Source: Agroathelia rolfsii (lineage: Eukaryota; Basidiomycota; Agaricomycetes; Amylocorticiales; Amylocorticiaceae). Taken from it: a DNA stretch of 64,000 bases. Below are positions 21,814 to 33,235 of the stretch, piece after piece. The notes under the pieces are model-generated. The model was not told the DNA's origin and made no database searches. It saw nothing but the letters and a program-made list of their open reading frames with translations. Where the stretch lies: positions 5,332,001 to 5,396,000 of the forward strand of contig JABRWF010000001.1 in assembly GCA_018343915.1 (NCBI GenBank), read 5' to 3'. Made by a program: the position numbers and the translations under genes. Positions within the stretch are counted from its first letter, which is position 1. Each line of letters opens with the position of its first letter.

Positions 21814-23291
21814 ATGAGCACACGCAGGGGCACATCCTATCAACCAAAAGAAGTTCCAGTCCCTTGGGCTGCCAAATCCACCGCCTCCCCTCCCGAGGTT
21901 ACAAGAGAAGTCGCGTCGAGCTCGGCTCCACGTTTATCCAAAGAAGAAGAAGAATCCGGAGAAGAAGGCCTCTCCACACAAGCATCACCCCCAAAAACAC
22001 CAGAAGGCCAAGAAGAGGCTCCTTCCGAATACCCATCTCCCTCCGAATTCCGCCGGCGCTACACCACCGAAGCATCATATCCGGAATCCCCAGTAGTCCC
22101 TCACCCCTCGCCTTCTAAAAGCTGCCGTGAACGCTACCAAGAAAAGAAGCGCGAGCCCTCTCCCCCTCTAGAAGAAGAAAAGATGTCCCTCCCACAAGAA
22201 CTTGGCTAGATCTTGGCACTCCTGCAGGCCAACCAAGCCCGCATACAGGTCTTGATGGAACAAATGCAGGAGACTCAAGCACGTTTTGCCGATCTCCTGG
22301 AACAAGAACAACCCCCACCTGCCACAATTGCTGCTTCTTCCATGCCGAAGGAGATTGGGCAAGCCCCTGAAAAATGGTCTGGTGACTGGTCAAAATACCA
22401 GTCCTTTATCTTTGGGTTCGAAAATCACATCAAACTCAACCCAAAGATATACGCATTAGACTATACAAAGGCCAGGTACTTTGTAGGGCTGTTAGAAGGA
22501 GCTCCGAAAGCATGGAGCCAGAAGTTCAACGACATCATCGATACCAAGGGCTTCGACTTTGAAAAGGACTTGTATGCCAAGTTCAAAGCTCTGTATGGTG
22601 CCAGAGACTTCAGCAGGATTGCCCTGCAAAAACTACAGGACCTAAAGCAGGGGACCTCCTCAGTGGCGGACTTTACAGCCACTTTCTCCACCTTAGCCAA
22701 CCAGACCAAACTCTCGGGTGAGGATCTTCGAGTCCAATATTGGCAGGCCCTCTCACCAAAGATCAAGGGTGTTATTGGAGGTTACCCGAAGGAGCACCGT
22801 AACTCACTAGAAAGTCTGATAGAAGCAGCCATAGATGCCGAAGAAGGCTTACATGATGTAGGAGTTTGGACAGACAGCTGGAAACCCCGGCCACGCTTCC
22901 AGAACGTGCAGGGTAGTGCCGCAAACCCAATCACGATCAATGCAGCACAAGCCACACCTACAACGACGATGTCGACAGCAATAGGCCAAGGAAGTCGCCA
23001 ATCACCATGAGACCTAAGCACGGTGCAGTGCTACAACTGCCAACAATGGGGGCATTTCGCTTCCAACTGCACCAATCCTTGGGTTTCAAGGTACCAAGGA
23101 TCCAGACCAAGGGTCCAGGCAACAACCTCGGCAGTAACAACATCCCCCCCTTCTGCTGACCAACTAGGATCGTCCGCTGCATCCGACAACATCAACGAAG
23201 GTTCCACAACGATGACAATGGCTGATCTTCAGGCACTGGTGGAGCAACAAGTAATGGCACTTGCTGCTTTCAAAGATAAAGCAGGTTTTTA
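21814..23291 (+). pseudogene. Chromovirus gag (degenerate)
   Basis: A Ser/Pro/Glu-rich N-terminal segment (21814-22209) ends at a TAG. It is followed in the same frame by a retrotransposon Gag domain (from 22213; blocks such as EKWSGDWSKYQSFIFGF and LKQGTSSVADFTATF). After another TGA comes a CCHC zinc knuckle, CYNCQQWGHFASNC, at about 23029-23070. The capsid-like domain packages the element RNA and the knuckle binds nucleic acid. The internal stops are TAG/TGA of the kind produced by C-to-T or G-to-A change, so the frame is no longer intact. Confidence 0.85.
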
Positions 23292-23414
23292 GAAGGGTCG
23301 ACGGAAAGGGCTATTTCGGCCGACCCCTACCTTGCAAATCGTTTTTCTTCTTTTCTTTCTTTGAATTCTGTTTCCATTTCTGGTGTGCATGGATAGCACC
23401 TTCACATCCCTATC

Positions 23415-26400
23415 ATGTTCCATGGACAATTCTCTTCTCTTGTAACATTAGCTATGATTGATTCCGGAGCCTCCTCTTCATTTATTCATTCTCGCTTTGT
23501 AAAAGAAAATAAAATAAAGACAAAAAAATTACCTTGCACTATCCCTGTATATAACATAGACAATTCACTCAATGCACAAGGCAGTATCGAAGAAATAGTC
23601 ATTCTTGAAACAAGCATTGGTGGAATCCAAAAGAAGCTCCCATTTTTAGTCATGGACATTGGACCCGAAAATGTGATCCTAGGTATAGACTGACTCCGGT
23701 TGGAAAACCCGGTGATTGATTGGTCAGCAGGGAAAGTCACACACCCCGATCGCTTAACCATCGCCTCTGTCAAGAGCACACCTGATTCTTGTCACCAAAA
23801 CTCAACCTATGCCTACGTCAACCCCTCTAAGGTACGGGGTAGCCAGGTAATGGCTTTTTTACAACTCCCAAGGCCAGGGATGCGCGGGTGTACACTTCTT
23901 TGCACTGTTGTAGCTATCACGCAAATCAGAATCTTTATGTCACCGAGCTTTACTCCAAGTCTACAAGACTTTCAAGCAAGGTCTACACTTAGAACACCAA
24001 TTATCTTGTGTATGCCGCTAGGCATGCGATGTATCTTAACCGCGATAAGCACTGGGCACTGCCTTTGCTTACTTGAGTGCACTAAGCACTATGAGATTGT
24101 GTACAGAAACGCAAATGGTCACCCAAGGGGCTGGACCTGTCTTATGCGTTCTAACGTAGAGGGGCACTAAGCAACCTCTAAACAACCAGTAGCACAAAGC
24201 ACACTGGTTACCTCCTAGCACGAAGCAGAGAGGATTTGAGGGGGAAGAGAGAGATGGGGGAGACAGGCAATTACGCCTTGAGAGAATGGGCTCTGAAGAC
24301 AAAGGTTTTATTATGTCAGCATTTACTTAATACAAAGCACTACTGTGCTTACCTGAAGATGAAGAGAACGAATCTGAGGTCTTCAGGTAGAGGCACTACA
24401 GGGTTATATACTAATTCTACCTGGTCTGTGCGCAGTTATATGGTCTATGCGCAGTAATGCTAAGTATGGCGTGATATTGTGCTATTATTTATTATAATGA
24501 GTCTGAAGTAGTGTCATGATCCGGACCCATGTTCTAGACCCTGCTTATATAATATGTCACATGACTAGTGGTCACATGATGGCCAGTCACATGGTTGACT
24601 GGTCACATGACTGCTTAGTCATCAGAGGGGTGCTTACATAATATACAATATATACATCAAAAAATAGAGAAAAATCTGGAAAAATTCAGAAAAATAGTGG
24701 AAAATTCGAAATAAAATTATAATACAACGAGCGACTCGTAACAGCCTCCAGCCTTTTACCAGAATGGGCATTGGAATTCGTATCAGTATTCTCTAAAGAA
24801 GCTTCCCAGAGAATGCCACTCCAAAAACCCTGGGATCACAAGATCAAACTCAAAGATGGTGTGTAACTCCGAAGAAGCAAGGCCTACCCACTTTCGGTAA
24901 AAGAAGAAGAAGCCTTAGTTGATTACCTCAAAGAGAATCTCGAGAAGGGGTACATCCGCAAATCAGAAAGCCCAATTGCTGCCCCCATGTTCTTTGTTCC
25001 CAAAAAGAACGGTTCCCTCCGCCCAGTCCAAGATTACCAAAAACTCAATGCCGAGACGATAGAAAATGCCTACCCACTCCCGCTTATCTCCGAACTCCAA
25101 GATAAAATGACTAAGTTCCAAACTTTTTGTAAAATAGATCTACGATGGGGTTTCAATAACATCCGGATTAGAGAAGGAGACGAGCACAAGGCAGCATTCA
25201 TTACCAATAAGGGGCTTTTTGAACCAACAGTAATGACGTTTGGCTTGTGTAATGCCCCGGCAACTATGCAAACTATGATGGACAATCTGTTTTACAGACT
25301 CAACCAAATGGGATGGCTGGTACATTACATAGACAATATTATTATTGGAGCTCAAACAGAACCCGAGTTGCAATCACGAGTACTAGAAGTATTGGGGATC
25401 CTTAAATCTAACGATTTATTTGCGAACCTGGAAAAATTCGAGTACGATGTCTCCGAAGTCGATATTCTTGGCGCCCTCATTTCCTTTGGATCCATCCGCA
25501 TGACCCCTGAAAAGGTCAAGGCGGTCTTAGACTGGCCAACACCCCAAAAGGTCTCGGACGTTCGATGATTCCGCGGACTTGCAAATTATTACCAACATTT
25601 TATCCGCAACTTCGCGCAAATTTGTAAACCCTTAGATCGATTGACAGGCAAGGTTGAATGGAAGTGGGACACTGAGGAGCAGGAAGCATTTGACCTCCTA
25701 AAGAAAGCCTTTACCTCAGCACCGGTACTAGGAGCGTATGACCAAACAGCAGAAACTCGCCTAGAAACAGATGCCTCCAACTTTGCCACTGGAGCTGTAC
25801 TCCTCCAGAAGCAAAACAACAGTTCGTGGTGACCAATTGCGTTCCTGTCACAAGCCATGAACGACGCCGAACAGAATTATGACATTTGGGACAAGGAGAT
25901 GCTAGGAATTATTCGCGCCCTCGATGCTTGGCGACACTACCTCATTGGTCTGCCTTGCCCCTTCGAAATTCGGACTGACCATAAGAATCTCGAATACTGG
26001 AAAACGGCCCGAAATCTGACAAGACGACAGGCTAGATGGTCTTTATTCCTGTCAGAATTCCGCTTCACCATCTCTTATCTCCGAGGTTCCGAAAACGGCC
26101 GCGCTGACCCCTTATCCCGACGACCCGACTTCCAGAAATCTGATGAAGAAGATAACCTTGATCAGGTAGTCTTAGACCCAAAGTTATTCCGAATCAATGC
26201 CGCGAGAAGGGGCCATGTAGAAGTGCAAGGAGAAAAGACAATTTTGGATCGCATTCGAAGCAAAGCAAGGGACGCAGAAATTGCAAATGCCCTAGGATTA
26301 GTCAAGGAGCTTGGTCCGGTAAAATTGCAGAAAGGCTTAGAAGAATGGAATGAAGAAAACGGTCTAATCCTATATCTGGGTAAAGTCTACGTTCCGCGAG

Positions 26401-27806
26401 ACACTATACTTCACAATGACATTATCCGTTTGCATCACGATGTCCCATCAGCTGGTCACCCAGGTCGTCACAAAACCCTAGAACTAGTTTCTAGAAACTA
26501 CTAGTGGCCCGGACTCACAAAAGCGGTTAACGATTATGTCTCTTCATGTCCGAGTTGCCTTGCTTCTAAAACGGCTAGGATAATGCCAGTAGGACCCCTG
26601 TCACCCCTACCTACCCCTGAATGACCCTGGGAGCACGTTACATCAGATATGATTGTTAAACTCCTGGAATCTCAGGGATATGACTCCATTCTAGTAGTGG
26701 TTGATAGACTGACAAAAATGTGCCACCTAATCCCATGTGTAGAAGCGATTACCGCATCAGAAATGGCAGACTTGTATCTGGCTCATGTTTTCTGACTGCA
26801 CGGCCTACCCCGTCAATGGACATCGGACTGAGGCCCCCAGTTTGCAGGGAAAGTAATAAGGGAAATCTATAAGTGACTAGAAATCAAGACCTCCCTCTCC
26901 ACCGCTTATCACCCCCAATCTGATGGACAAACCGAGCGACTCAATCAGGAAGTCGAGGTTTACCTCAGAAACTACGTTTCCCATCGACAAGACAATTGGG
27001 CTGGTCTCTTACCCCTTGCAGAATTCGCACTAAACAATCGTCAACAAGCATCTACCGGTTCTTCCCCCTTCGAAATGAACTATGGATTTTCACCGCAAAT
27101 GAACCTTACAACTGCAGGAATTCCCAGCACCAAAGGAGCCCAGTTATAGACAGAGAAGGTCAAGGAGTTGTAAGAAGATGCAAAGTCAGCCTTAGAACAT
27201 GCAGCCAGCTGAATGAAGTACTTCTTCAACAAACACGCAGCAGAAGTTCCGAAATATGTGGTTGGTAACAAAGTGTGGCTAAGCATGGAAAACATCAAGT
27301 TAGCTCAACCATCAAAGAAGCTCTCGGCAAAATGGATTGGTCCATATAAAATCACGGAGCTCATCGGAAATCGAGTGGTCCGGCTTGCAATCCCGAAGAG
27401 ATAGACAATTCATGACATATTTCATGTATCCCTAATCAAGCCACACATCCAAGTAGAGTCCAGACCCCTTGCCCCTATTCCAGAAGTGGTTGAGGTAGAA
27501 GGAGAAGAAGAGCATGAGGTCCTATGCATCAAGGATAGCCGCCTGAGCCCAAGAACAAAGAAGTTGGAATATTTGGTCGAATGGAAAGGATACCCAGGAG
27601 AAGACTCGTGGGAAAAAGAATCAAACATTACAAATGCCCCATGACTAATCAAAGACTTCCACAAAAAGAATCCCAAAGCACCTAAACGCCTATCGGCTGC
27701 AGTCTTTGCGGATTTACCATTCAGACCAATAGAAAACTTCACAGAAACTATAGAAAGGATTGGCGGAACATGGGAACTTGGGATATTCCGGAGGAAATCC
27801 CCTTAG
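23415..27806 (+). pseudogene. Chromovirus pol: protease, RT, RNase H, integrase, chromodomain (degenerate)
   Basis: Protease has MIDSGASSSF (about 23454). RT spans about 24880-25570 (FFVPKKNGSLRPVQDY; FGLCNAPATMQ), and its catalytic box reads YIDN instead of YxDD. RNase H has DKEMLGIIRALDAWRHYL and RTDHKNLEYW. Integrase has [37 protein letters not shown], and a GPY-like KWIGPYKI. A C-terminal chromodomain reads LEYLVEWKGYPGEDSWEKESN. At least ten in-frame TGA/TAG codons interrupt it, most at positions where the family has Trp (TGG) or Arg (CGA). A solo LTR (23768-24743) splits it between protease and RT. Not functional. Confidence 0.92.
23768..24743 (-). mobile_element. Nested solo LTR, 976 bp, inside chromovirus pol
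   Basis: Read on the minus strand it begins TGTTACGAGTCG and ends GTGCTCTTGACA, with a TATATAAGC promoter string. GCCTC flanks both sides (23763-23767 and 24744-24748), a perfect 5-bp target duplication. Removing it and one GCCTC would leave pol continuous between protease and RT, which confirms the borders. Four TCACATG repeats lie at about 24560-24620. Ends resemble the two other LTR families here (TGTYAYGAG...TTGACA). Confidence 0.88.
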
Positions 27807-27817
27807 GAAGGGGGTAA

Positions 27818-28647
27818 TGTCATGAGAAGGGAATTTTTGCCGATTTTTCGGCTATTTTCTTGTATTATTTGGACAATTATTTAATTAGTTATTGCATTTT
27901 CTTTCTTTTTCCTTATAATAATTACCCTTTAGGGCATAGACTGTGGGCAGTGCAGTGGTCATGTGATTGGCCCTCACGTGTTCCAAGCCGCATGTCACAG
28001 GAGTAATCTTGGGGCTGTGCAATCTTCTATTTTCACCATCACGCACAGCCCAGGAACACAGCCTTCCTTCCCTGAGCAATTCCTAACGATTACCGGTATT
28101 GGTCTGGAAACGGATCTCCACACGGATGCCCGGTGGAGTTAGGGTAAAAGCTCTTCCCCTGCATTGCCACAATTATGCTTCTATTTCCCTCTGCGCACAG
28201 ACCATCAAAGCTGCGCACGGACCCTTCAGTAGTAGTATAAATAACGCATGTAACTTATCCTGAAGAGCTCAGCTTCGACTTCTTTACCTTCAGGCAAGTA
28301 AAGAGTTTGTATTCCTTTAAAATAGATTGCTAATCAAACTTCGCCTTCAGGGTATCACTCTTAGGCCTAGGCCCACGTCCTAGCTACTCCCTCTCTCTCT
28401 CTCTCTACATACTACTTGGAGGCGGTACAAATCCCCTCATGCGTGTGAACTTCAATAAGAGCATTGATTAAGTATGAGCTAAGAAAGTACCCGGCCCCTC
28501 TTCAATAGATATAAGAGTAGGGTATCTGTAGGAAAACTCATACTTAGGTACTTTAGTACTTAATCGTTAAGCGTGTATTGTTTGGTTGTGCACATCAGTA
28601 GGCTCTCTACGCCCAACGTTGCATAGTCAAGGAGTATACCCTTGACA
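27818..28647 (+). repeat. 3' LTR of the chromovirus
   Basis: 830 bp with the same ends as the 5' LTR, preceded by the purine tract GGAAGGGGGTAA. It is followed directly by the AGTAA target duplication. The host sequence right after that duplication, TGTCATAAG, happens to resemble the LTR start. Confidence 0.93.
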
Positions 28648-28882
28648 AGTAATGTCATAAGTATGGATTAAGGTAACGAATATATTTCACTCACTTGACA
28701 AATCCTTGCACCATGCGATGTACAGGCTCGACCACAGTACCATTGTCAACTTTTTTCTGAATATCAAACACTGCTATAGACATTGCACATACAGCAAACA
28801 CAGTCTCATCAGTAAGAAGGCAACCGGGATATATCCTACCTCAGTCGTGAACGTGCATGAGTAATCAAGTTAACAGGCTTAT

Positions 28883-29884
28883 TGTTATGAGTTGGACATT
28901 TTTTGCATTTTCTTTACGAACCTGTACATATTTTTATTGTATTTTTACGATTTTTATTGACTGAGAAATGGATGAAATACCTTGCAGGTGACATCTTGAT
29001 ACGTGTGTGACTAGCTGTGTTAGCCCTACGTGACAGGAGTGCTCGTGACAAGAGTATATTAGGAAGGTGGAGTCTAGATCATTTCTTTTCATCAAAAGGT
29101 CTAGACTCAGGAACCAGGGTCGTTCCGATCACTGTGCGATTACTAAGGAGTACTAGACTTATCATTCCGATTGGTTGCTCATTAGACTTAGGCACAAAGC
29201 ACTGCCCCTGCATTACTGTCATTTCCGCTTACGAACCCCGGCTGCGCACAGACCACCAGTGCTGTGCATGGGCCCTTCATTTTATGTATAAATACAAACC
29301 TGTAGCCCTTACCTAAACCTTAGCTTTGACCTTCTCGCCTTCAGGTAAGGGCACCTCTTTTGTATACCTACATAGATACTAATATATTTCTCGCCTTCAG
29401 GCTTGTTCTCCTAGCCCACACCCCTCTCTTTTCCTCTTGCCTATTTAGTGTAAGGCCTTAACGGCATCTAAGTAGAATACGTAAGCCCTAGTACCAGAGG
29501 GCAGCTTGAGTTATAAGTCCTCAATACAAGGAGGCACTGCGTGTGAACCAAAATCCTGTTCATTCAGGTAGAGGCAGTAACAAGTCCTCTCAGACATACG
29601 TAGAGCATGGTGGGCTAAGCCGCCTATCTCGAGTAAGAACCATTTAAGAGACTATTTGACGCAAAGCAAAGTACACAGGAAGACTTCTGTCTAGAGTACC
29701 GATCACTAGCCTAGCAAAGTAGTCAATTAGGTGGACTATTACAAAGAGCAGTAACGGGAGCACGTGTGTGTCTGCCTTTAAGCCAACCTAGTAACACGTT
29801 GTAAAAAGGGGTCTTACAGCCCATCCCTCGTACCTTCGAGAGGGTTGACATTTGTTGGTTACGTCAAGCGCGCAAGCCTTGACA
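28883..29884 (+). mobile_element. Solo LTR, 1002 bp, in the P450 pseudogene
   Basis: It begins TGTTATGAGTTGG and ends AAGCCTTGACA, flanked by CTTAT on both sides (28878-28882 and 29885-29889). Internal landmarks follow the chromovirus LTR in order (TTTTTGCATTTT start, CCCCTGCATT, GCGCACAGACCA, a TATAAATAC promoter, CGCCTTCAGG), so it is a diverged relative. It sits in the intron before the heme-loop exon. Confidence 0.88.
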
Positions 29885-30388
29885 CTTATAGGATATTTAA
29901 TACCTTTGACCGAAGCCAAATGCCATTTCACATGGGTCTTTTTCAGAATTTTCACCGAGGAATCGCTCGGGCATGAACCGCTTGGGGTCTTTATACAGAC
30001 AGGGATCATTCATCATGAACCTTCCCCACGTTTTTGAAGCAACACACATTAGCTATGATCAACTCGCTACTTAGAGTAAACTCACTTGACATTTGGCAAA
30101 ATAATTGACCCCTTGGGTATAAAGTAACCTGCATGCACATCGTCCTGGCATGTCTTATGAGGAGCGCCTTGTAAAATTCCGGGATGAATGTCGAGGTGTA
30201 TTTGAAGCAATAATGCTAATTGACACTAAACTTTCGGTGTAACAACATTCCAATGAAATAATTCAATGATCAATGCGTTAAGGTAAGGAAGATAAACCCT
30301 ATCTAAGATCGACAGAAGCCGTTGCGCCCCTACAACAGTATTGATTTCTTCTCGAGCTTTCGTGAATACATCAGGATTGAGTGCCATT

Positions 30389-31146
30389 ATCTTCGTCCAA
30401 AGTGGACAAAACCCCATATCATGCTGCTAATATATATGTATATATGTATTTATATGTATATTTACATATGTGTTGTATATTCCTGTATATGGTATATGTA
30501 TTTCTGTATATTTTTGTATACTTTTATATATTTCTGTATATTTCTGTATACCAGTCAAGCATAATTTAGAGGCTGTATATAGAAATATATGTATATTCCT
30601 ATATACCGGTACAATATCCATCAACTCGGCTAATAGCCCAATCAAGTGTTAGATCCAATTTCGGCAAACTAGGTTCAGCCGAACTAATTCGTCCGAAATG
30701 CATCCTTATGGCAAGCTGGCCGGACCTAGGCATAGATGCTATGTCTCGCAAGTTGAGGTCAAAATTGGGCAAGCTTGGGTAGGTTCAGGCTTACAGCTTA
30801 CAGGCCTACTTAGACTACTAATCTGTCAAATTTATTTATATCAACACTCTATGCCCTCTATATTAAAAATATTGTTGCTACATATGACTTGGATGTGTGA
30901 CTCGCTGTGAGCTATTTGTGTGTCACGTGTTACAAGTAACAGCACATGCCTAGGTTGGGCCGAACCGGTGGCTCTAAGCCAAGCCAAACCAAGGCCGGAC
31001 CATCACATTAATTAGTCTACGCCGAGGTTATGCCTTGATATATGAAAATATACAGAAATATACAGAAATATATGAATATACAGAAATATATATATATATA
31101 TATATATTGAAAAAGAAATTGTATTTTGTCCACAACGGCCGCGGAT
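30389..31146. mobile_element. Non-autonomous hAT-like element, 758 bp
   Basis: Ends ATCTTCGTCCAAAGTGGACA and, reverse-complemented, ATCCGCGGCCGTTGTGGACA form imperfect terminal inverted repeats. AGTGCCATT is present on both sides (30380-30388 and 31147-31155), giving an 8-9 bp target duplication. The insertion splits the P450 codons for the MALNP region. The interior has long tracts of tatttctgtata-like sequence near both ends and no transposase. Same TIR family as the 70-bp MITE at 10591. Confidence 0.8.
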
Positions 31147-32447
31147 AGTGCCATTGCCAAGAAGAAACCTCGAATAATAGAAACGGTCTGCACACATCAG
31201 TATGAGGCAAAAATGCATATACCAGTATCCTTGTCTCATAGAGCAAAGACAATGATAAATACTCACTGTATCTGAGCCAGCAGCATAAATCATCATTGAT
31301 GCCAATTTAATCGCACGCTCATCCTCTTTTGAAAGGTCCTCGCCTGCTAGGAGAGTTGAAGTGAATGATGGCGTAGCAATACCTCTGCCTAAATCTAACG
31401 TAAGCTTGGGACGTATGGAGTTCTCCTACCGGTGGTATATTGACAGCTCTCAGACCAGGGCACCCTAGAACACTTACCATCTGTTTCTTAACTAGTTGGA
31501 AGGGAGTGTTTGCAAATTCATGAAAATGCTCCAACCATTGTTTAGTTAGTTCCTTGAAACGTGTACCGGGGAACCAGTCAGGTAGTTTTTACACTAGCAA
31601 GGACGGGTTAAGAATCCTAACAAGGCAATCTAACGCAACTTGAGGCAACTTACAGCTAGGGAAAAGGTCCACCATCCATGGCCATGAGTCAAGATTTATA
31701 GCAAGGGAGAGCTCCCTGACTAATTGATTGGCACTGGATATTAAAGGATCATTTTCATCTTTTGTGATATAGCTGTATGAGATCTTGAGAACAATGGATC
31801 CTGTGAAGCTATGAACAGAGATCATGGGTTTTGCACATAGATACAACACATGCGTATGACACCTACTGCCTGACACGATTGGCTAAGTCTCCAGGCGAAG
31901 AAAAAACTTGCTGTAAAAATCTTTGGCTCTCGCCTTCGATAATGCCATGGTGCCCCCTTAACGCTGCTTGAGTACCAAATAGTCTATGTATGTATCCACG
32001 CTGCTGCCTTAAGAACGCTCCAGGTTGTGAAAGATTCATAGTATCACCCCAGCCAGATAATCTTAGCATAGGCGTCAAATCCCTATTAGAATAAATGGAG
32101 CCTTTGGATTCCATCATATCAACTGCCATTTGAGCAGAGTTAACAATGATGATCCGTCGGTTAAGTATAGACATGTACACAATATCTCCTGGATTTATAC
32201 AAACACACACATGAGTATTGAGTCACATAGGAAATATATGCACTCAACCATATTTATGGGCCCATTTTGAGAATATATTCTCTTCTACAGAAGGCGAGGC
32301 TGGGAGTGCTAGTGACTGGCGGATGAGAGAAATAGGTGAGGGGCCTGGCGGTAACGGAGGCTATCTGATAGGCATTAACAGCCGCCTCGACAGGTATGAA
32401 AGGATTATAATGCAAATTATCGAAAACAGAACTATCGGATTAAACAT

Positions 32448-33235
32448 ATCGACGATAAGAAATACCAAGGCGATGGTCTGGCTAGATAGCAATCATCATA
32501 ATTATGTTTGTCAAGGCACGAGTTTTATATAGTTTTGCGTCCAAGTTATTTATAGACTTATCGCAGCCGGTTAAGGCGAAGTTGACTTGGAGAATGTTAG
32601 ATACATGCATCATGCAGACCTCATGATCCTCAGGCTTATCATCTCATGTTTGGTTTGGAGTCGGCACTAGTTAGTCTTCGTCTTCTCGACTACTAGTACT
32701 ACTTCTGCCTGTGAAAATGTGACAGTCGACAACGAGCAGCGGTCAATATACAGAATACATTGCAAATAGTCAAACAGATTCTGATCGATAACAAGAATTA
32801 TTCGTAATATAACACTGTAAGTAAATTCCCAGTCACGCGATCTAATTGGACACTCCACTACATGTGATCGATTGTCATCACGTGTGTCCCGGGGAGGCTA
32901 ACACTCCACCACTGCCGTAACAGGATTCAGTTACGGCAAACCAAGAAACGATAGACCACTCCTTGTGTGTGTGGGAACCTCCATGATTTAAAAGAATGAA
33001 ATCGCATAGGTGATTTAGGCGACAACGTTGACCCTAGGTGTCTGAGTCCGACAACAGTGACTATGATAATCAGCAATCGACCCTCATATCGACCAGTACG
33101 AAAACAAAGCCACAGCGGCATGTATTAGATTCGTCAATCAACGCATCAATACAATTGCATCAACATCAAACTGTAGCATTTTACCCATGAAATTCCTTCT
33201 CTAATATCTAGTACAACAGTCTTTCCTTCTATCTC
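32448..33235. other. Intergenic boundary between accessory and housekeeping regions
   Basis: No gene seen. A weak match to the 175-bp solo LTR family (GACAACGAGCAGCGGTC near 32730 and GTCAAACAGAT near 32770) suggests one more eroded copy. No ends or target duplication could be defined. Confidence 0.4.

Larger units (their letters stand above)
20507..28647 (+). mobile_element. Ty3/gypsy chromovirus LTR retrotransposon (degenerate) with nested solo LTR
   Basis: Two 830-bp LTRs (TGTCATGAG...CCTTGACA) bound gag and pol. AGTAA flanks both sides (20502-20506 and 28648-28652), a 5-bp target duplication. Order: LTR, gag, protease, reverse transcriptase, RNase H, integrase, chromodomain, polypurine tract (about 27805-27814), LTR. 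The gene order and terminal chromodomain place it in the chromovirus branch of Metaviridae. It lies in the last intron of the P450 pseudogene, opposite in sense. No TGG-type primer-binding site follows the 5' LTR, so priming may be atypical. A 976-bp solo LTR is nested in pol. Confidence 0.95.
20408..32447 (-). pseudogene. Cytochrome P450 pseudogene split by three transposable elements
   Basis: Exons parallel the intact P450 at 11014-13070. ATG at 32447 (MFNPIVLFSIICIIILSYL); GDIVYMSILNRR; HRLFGTQAAL; FTGSIVLKISYSY; AAGSDTV; NPDVFTKAREEIN; GYFIPKGSIILPNV; PERFLGENSEKDP; the heme-loop exon at about 28700-28840; and the last exon 20500-20408 ending LIQGLQAY. Damage visible: an in-frame TAG just before the PPLPPGP hinge (about 32392-32394), the heme-ligand cysteine codon reading TAT (Tyr) in IYPGCLL, and three insertions. 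These are a hAT-like element in the exon after the I-helix (30389-31146), a solo LTR in the intron before the heme exon (28883-29884) and an 8.1 kb chromovirus in the last intron (20507-28647). It is clearly non-functional. Confidence 0.9.

Noticed and set aside
30322..30652. Tyr/Ile/Cys-rich frames on both strands
   Set aside because: They come from tatttctgtata-type simple repeats inside the hAT-like element.
32700..32880. Possible third full copy of the 175-bp solo LTR
   Set aside because: Only short scattered matches remain. No LTR ends or target duplication could be defined.
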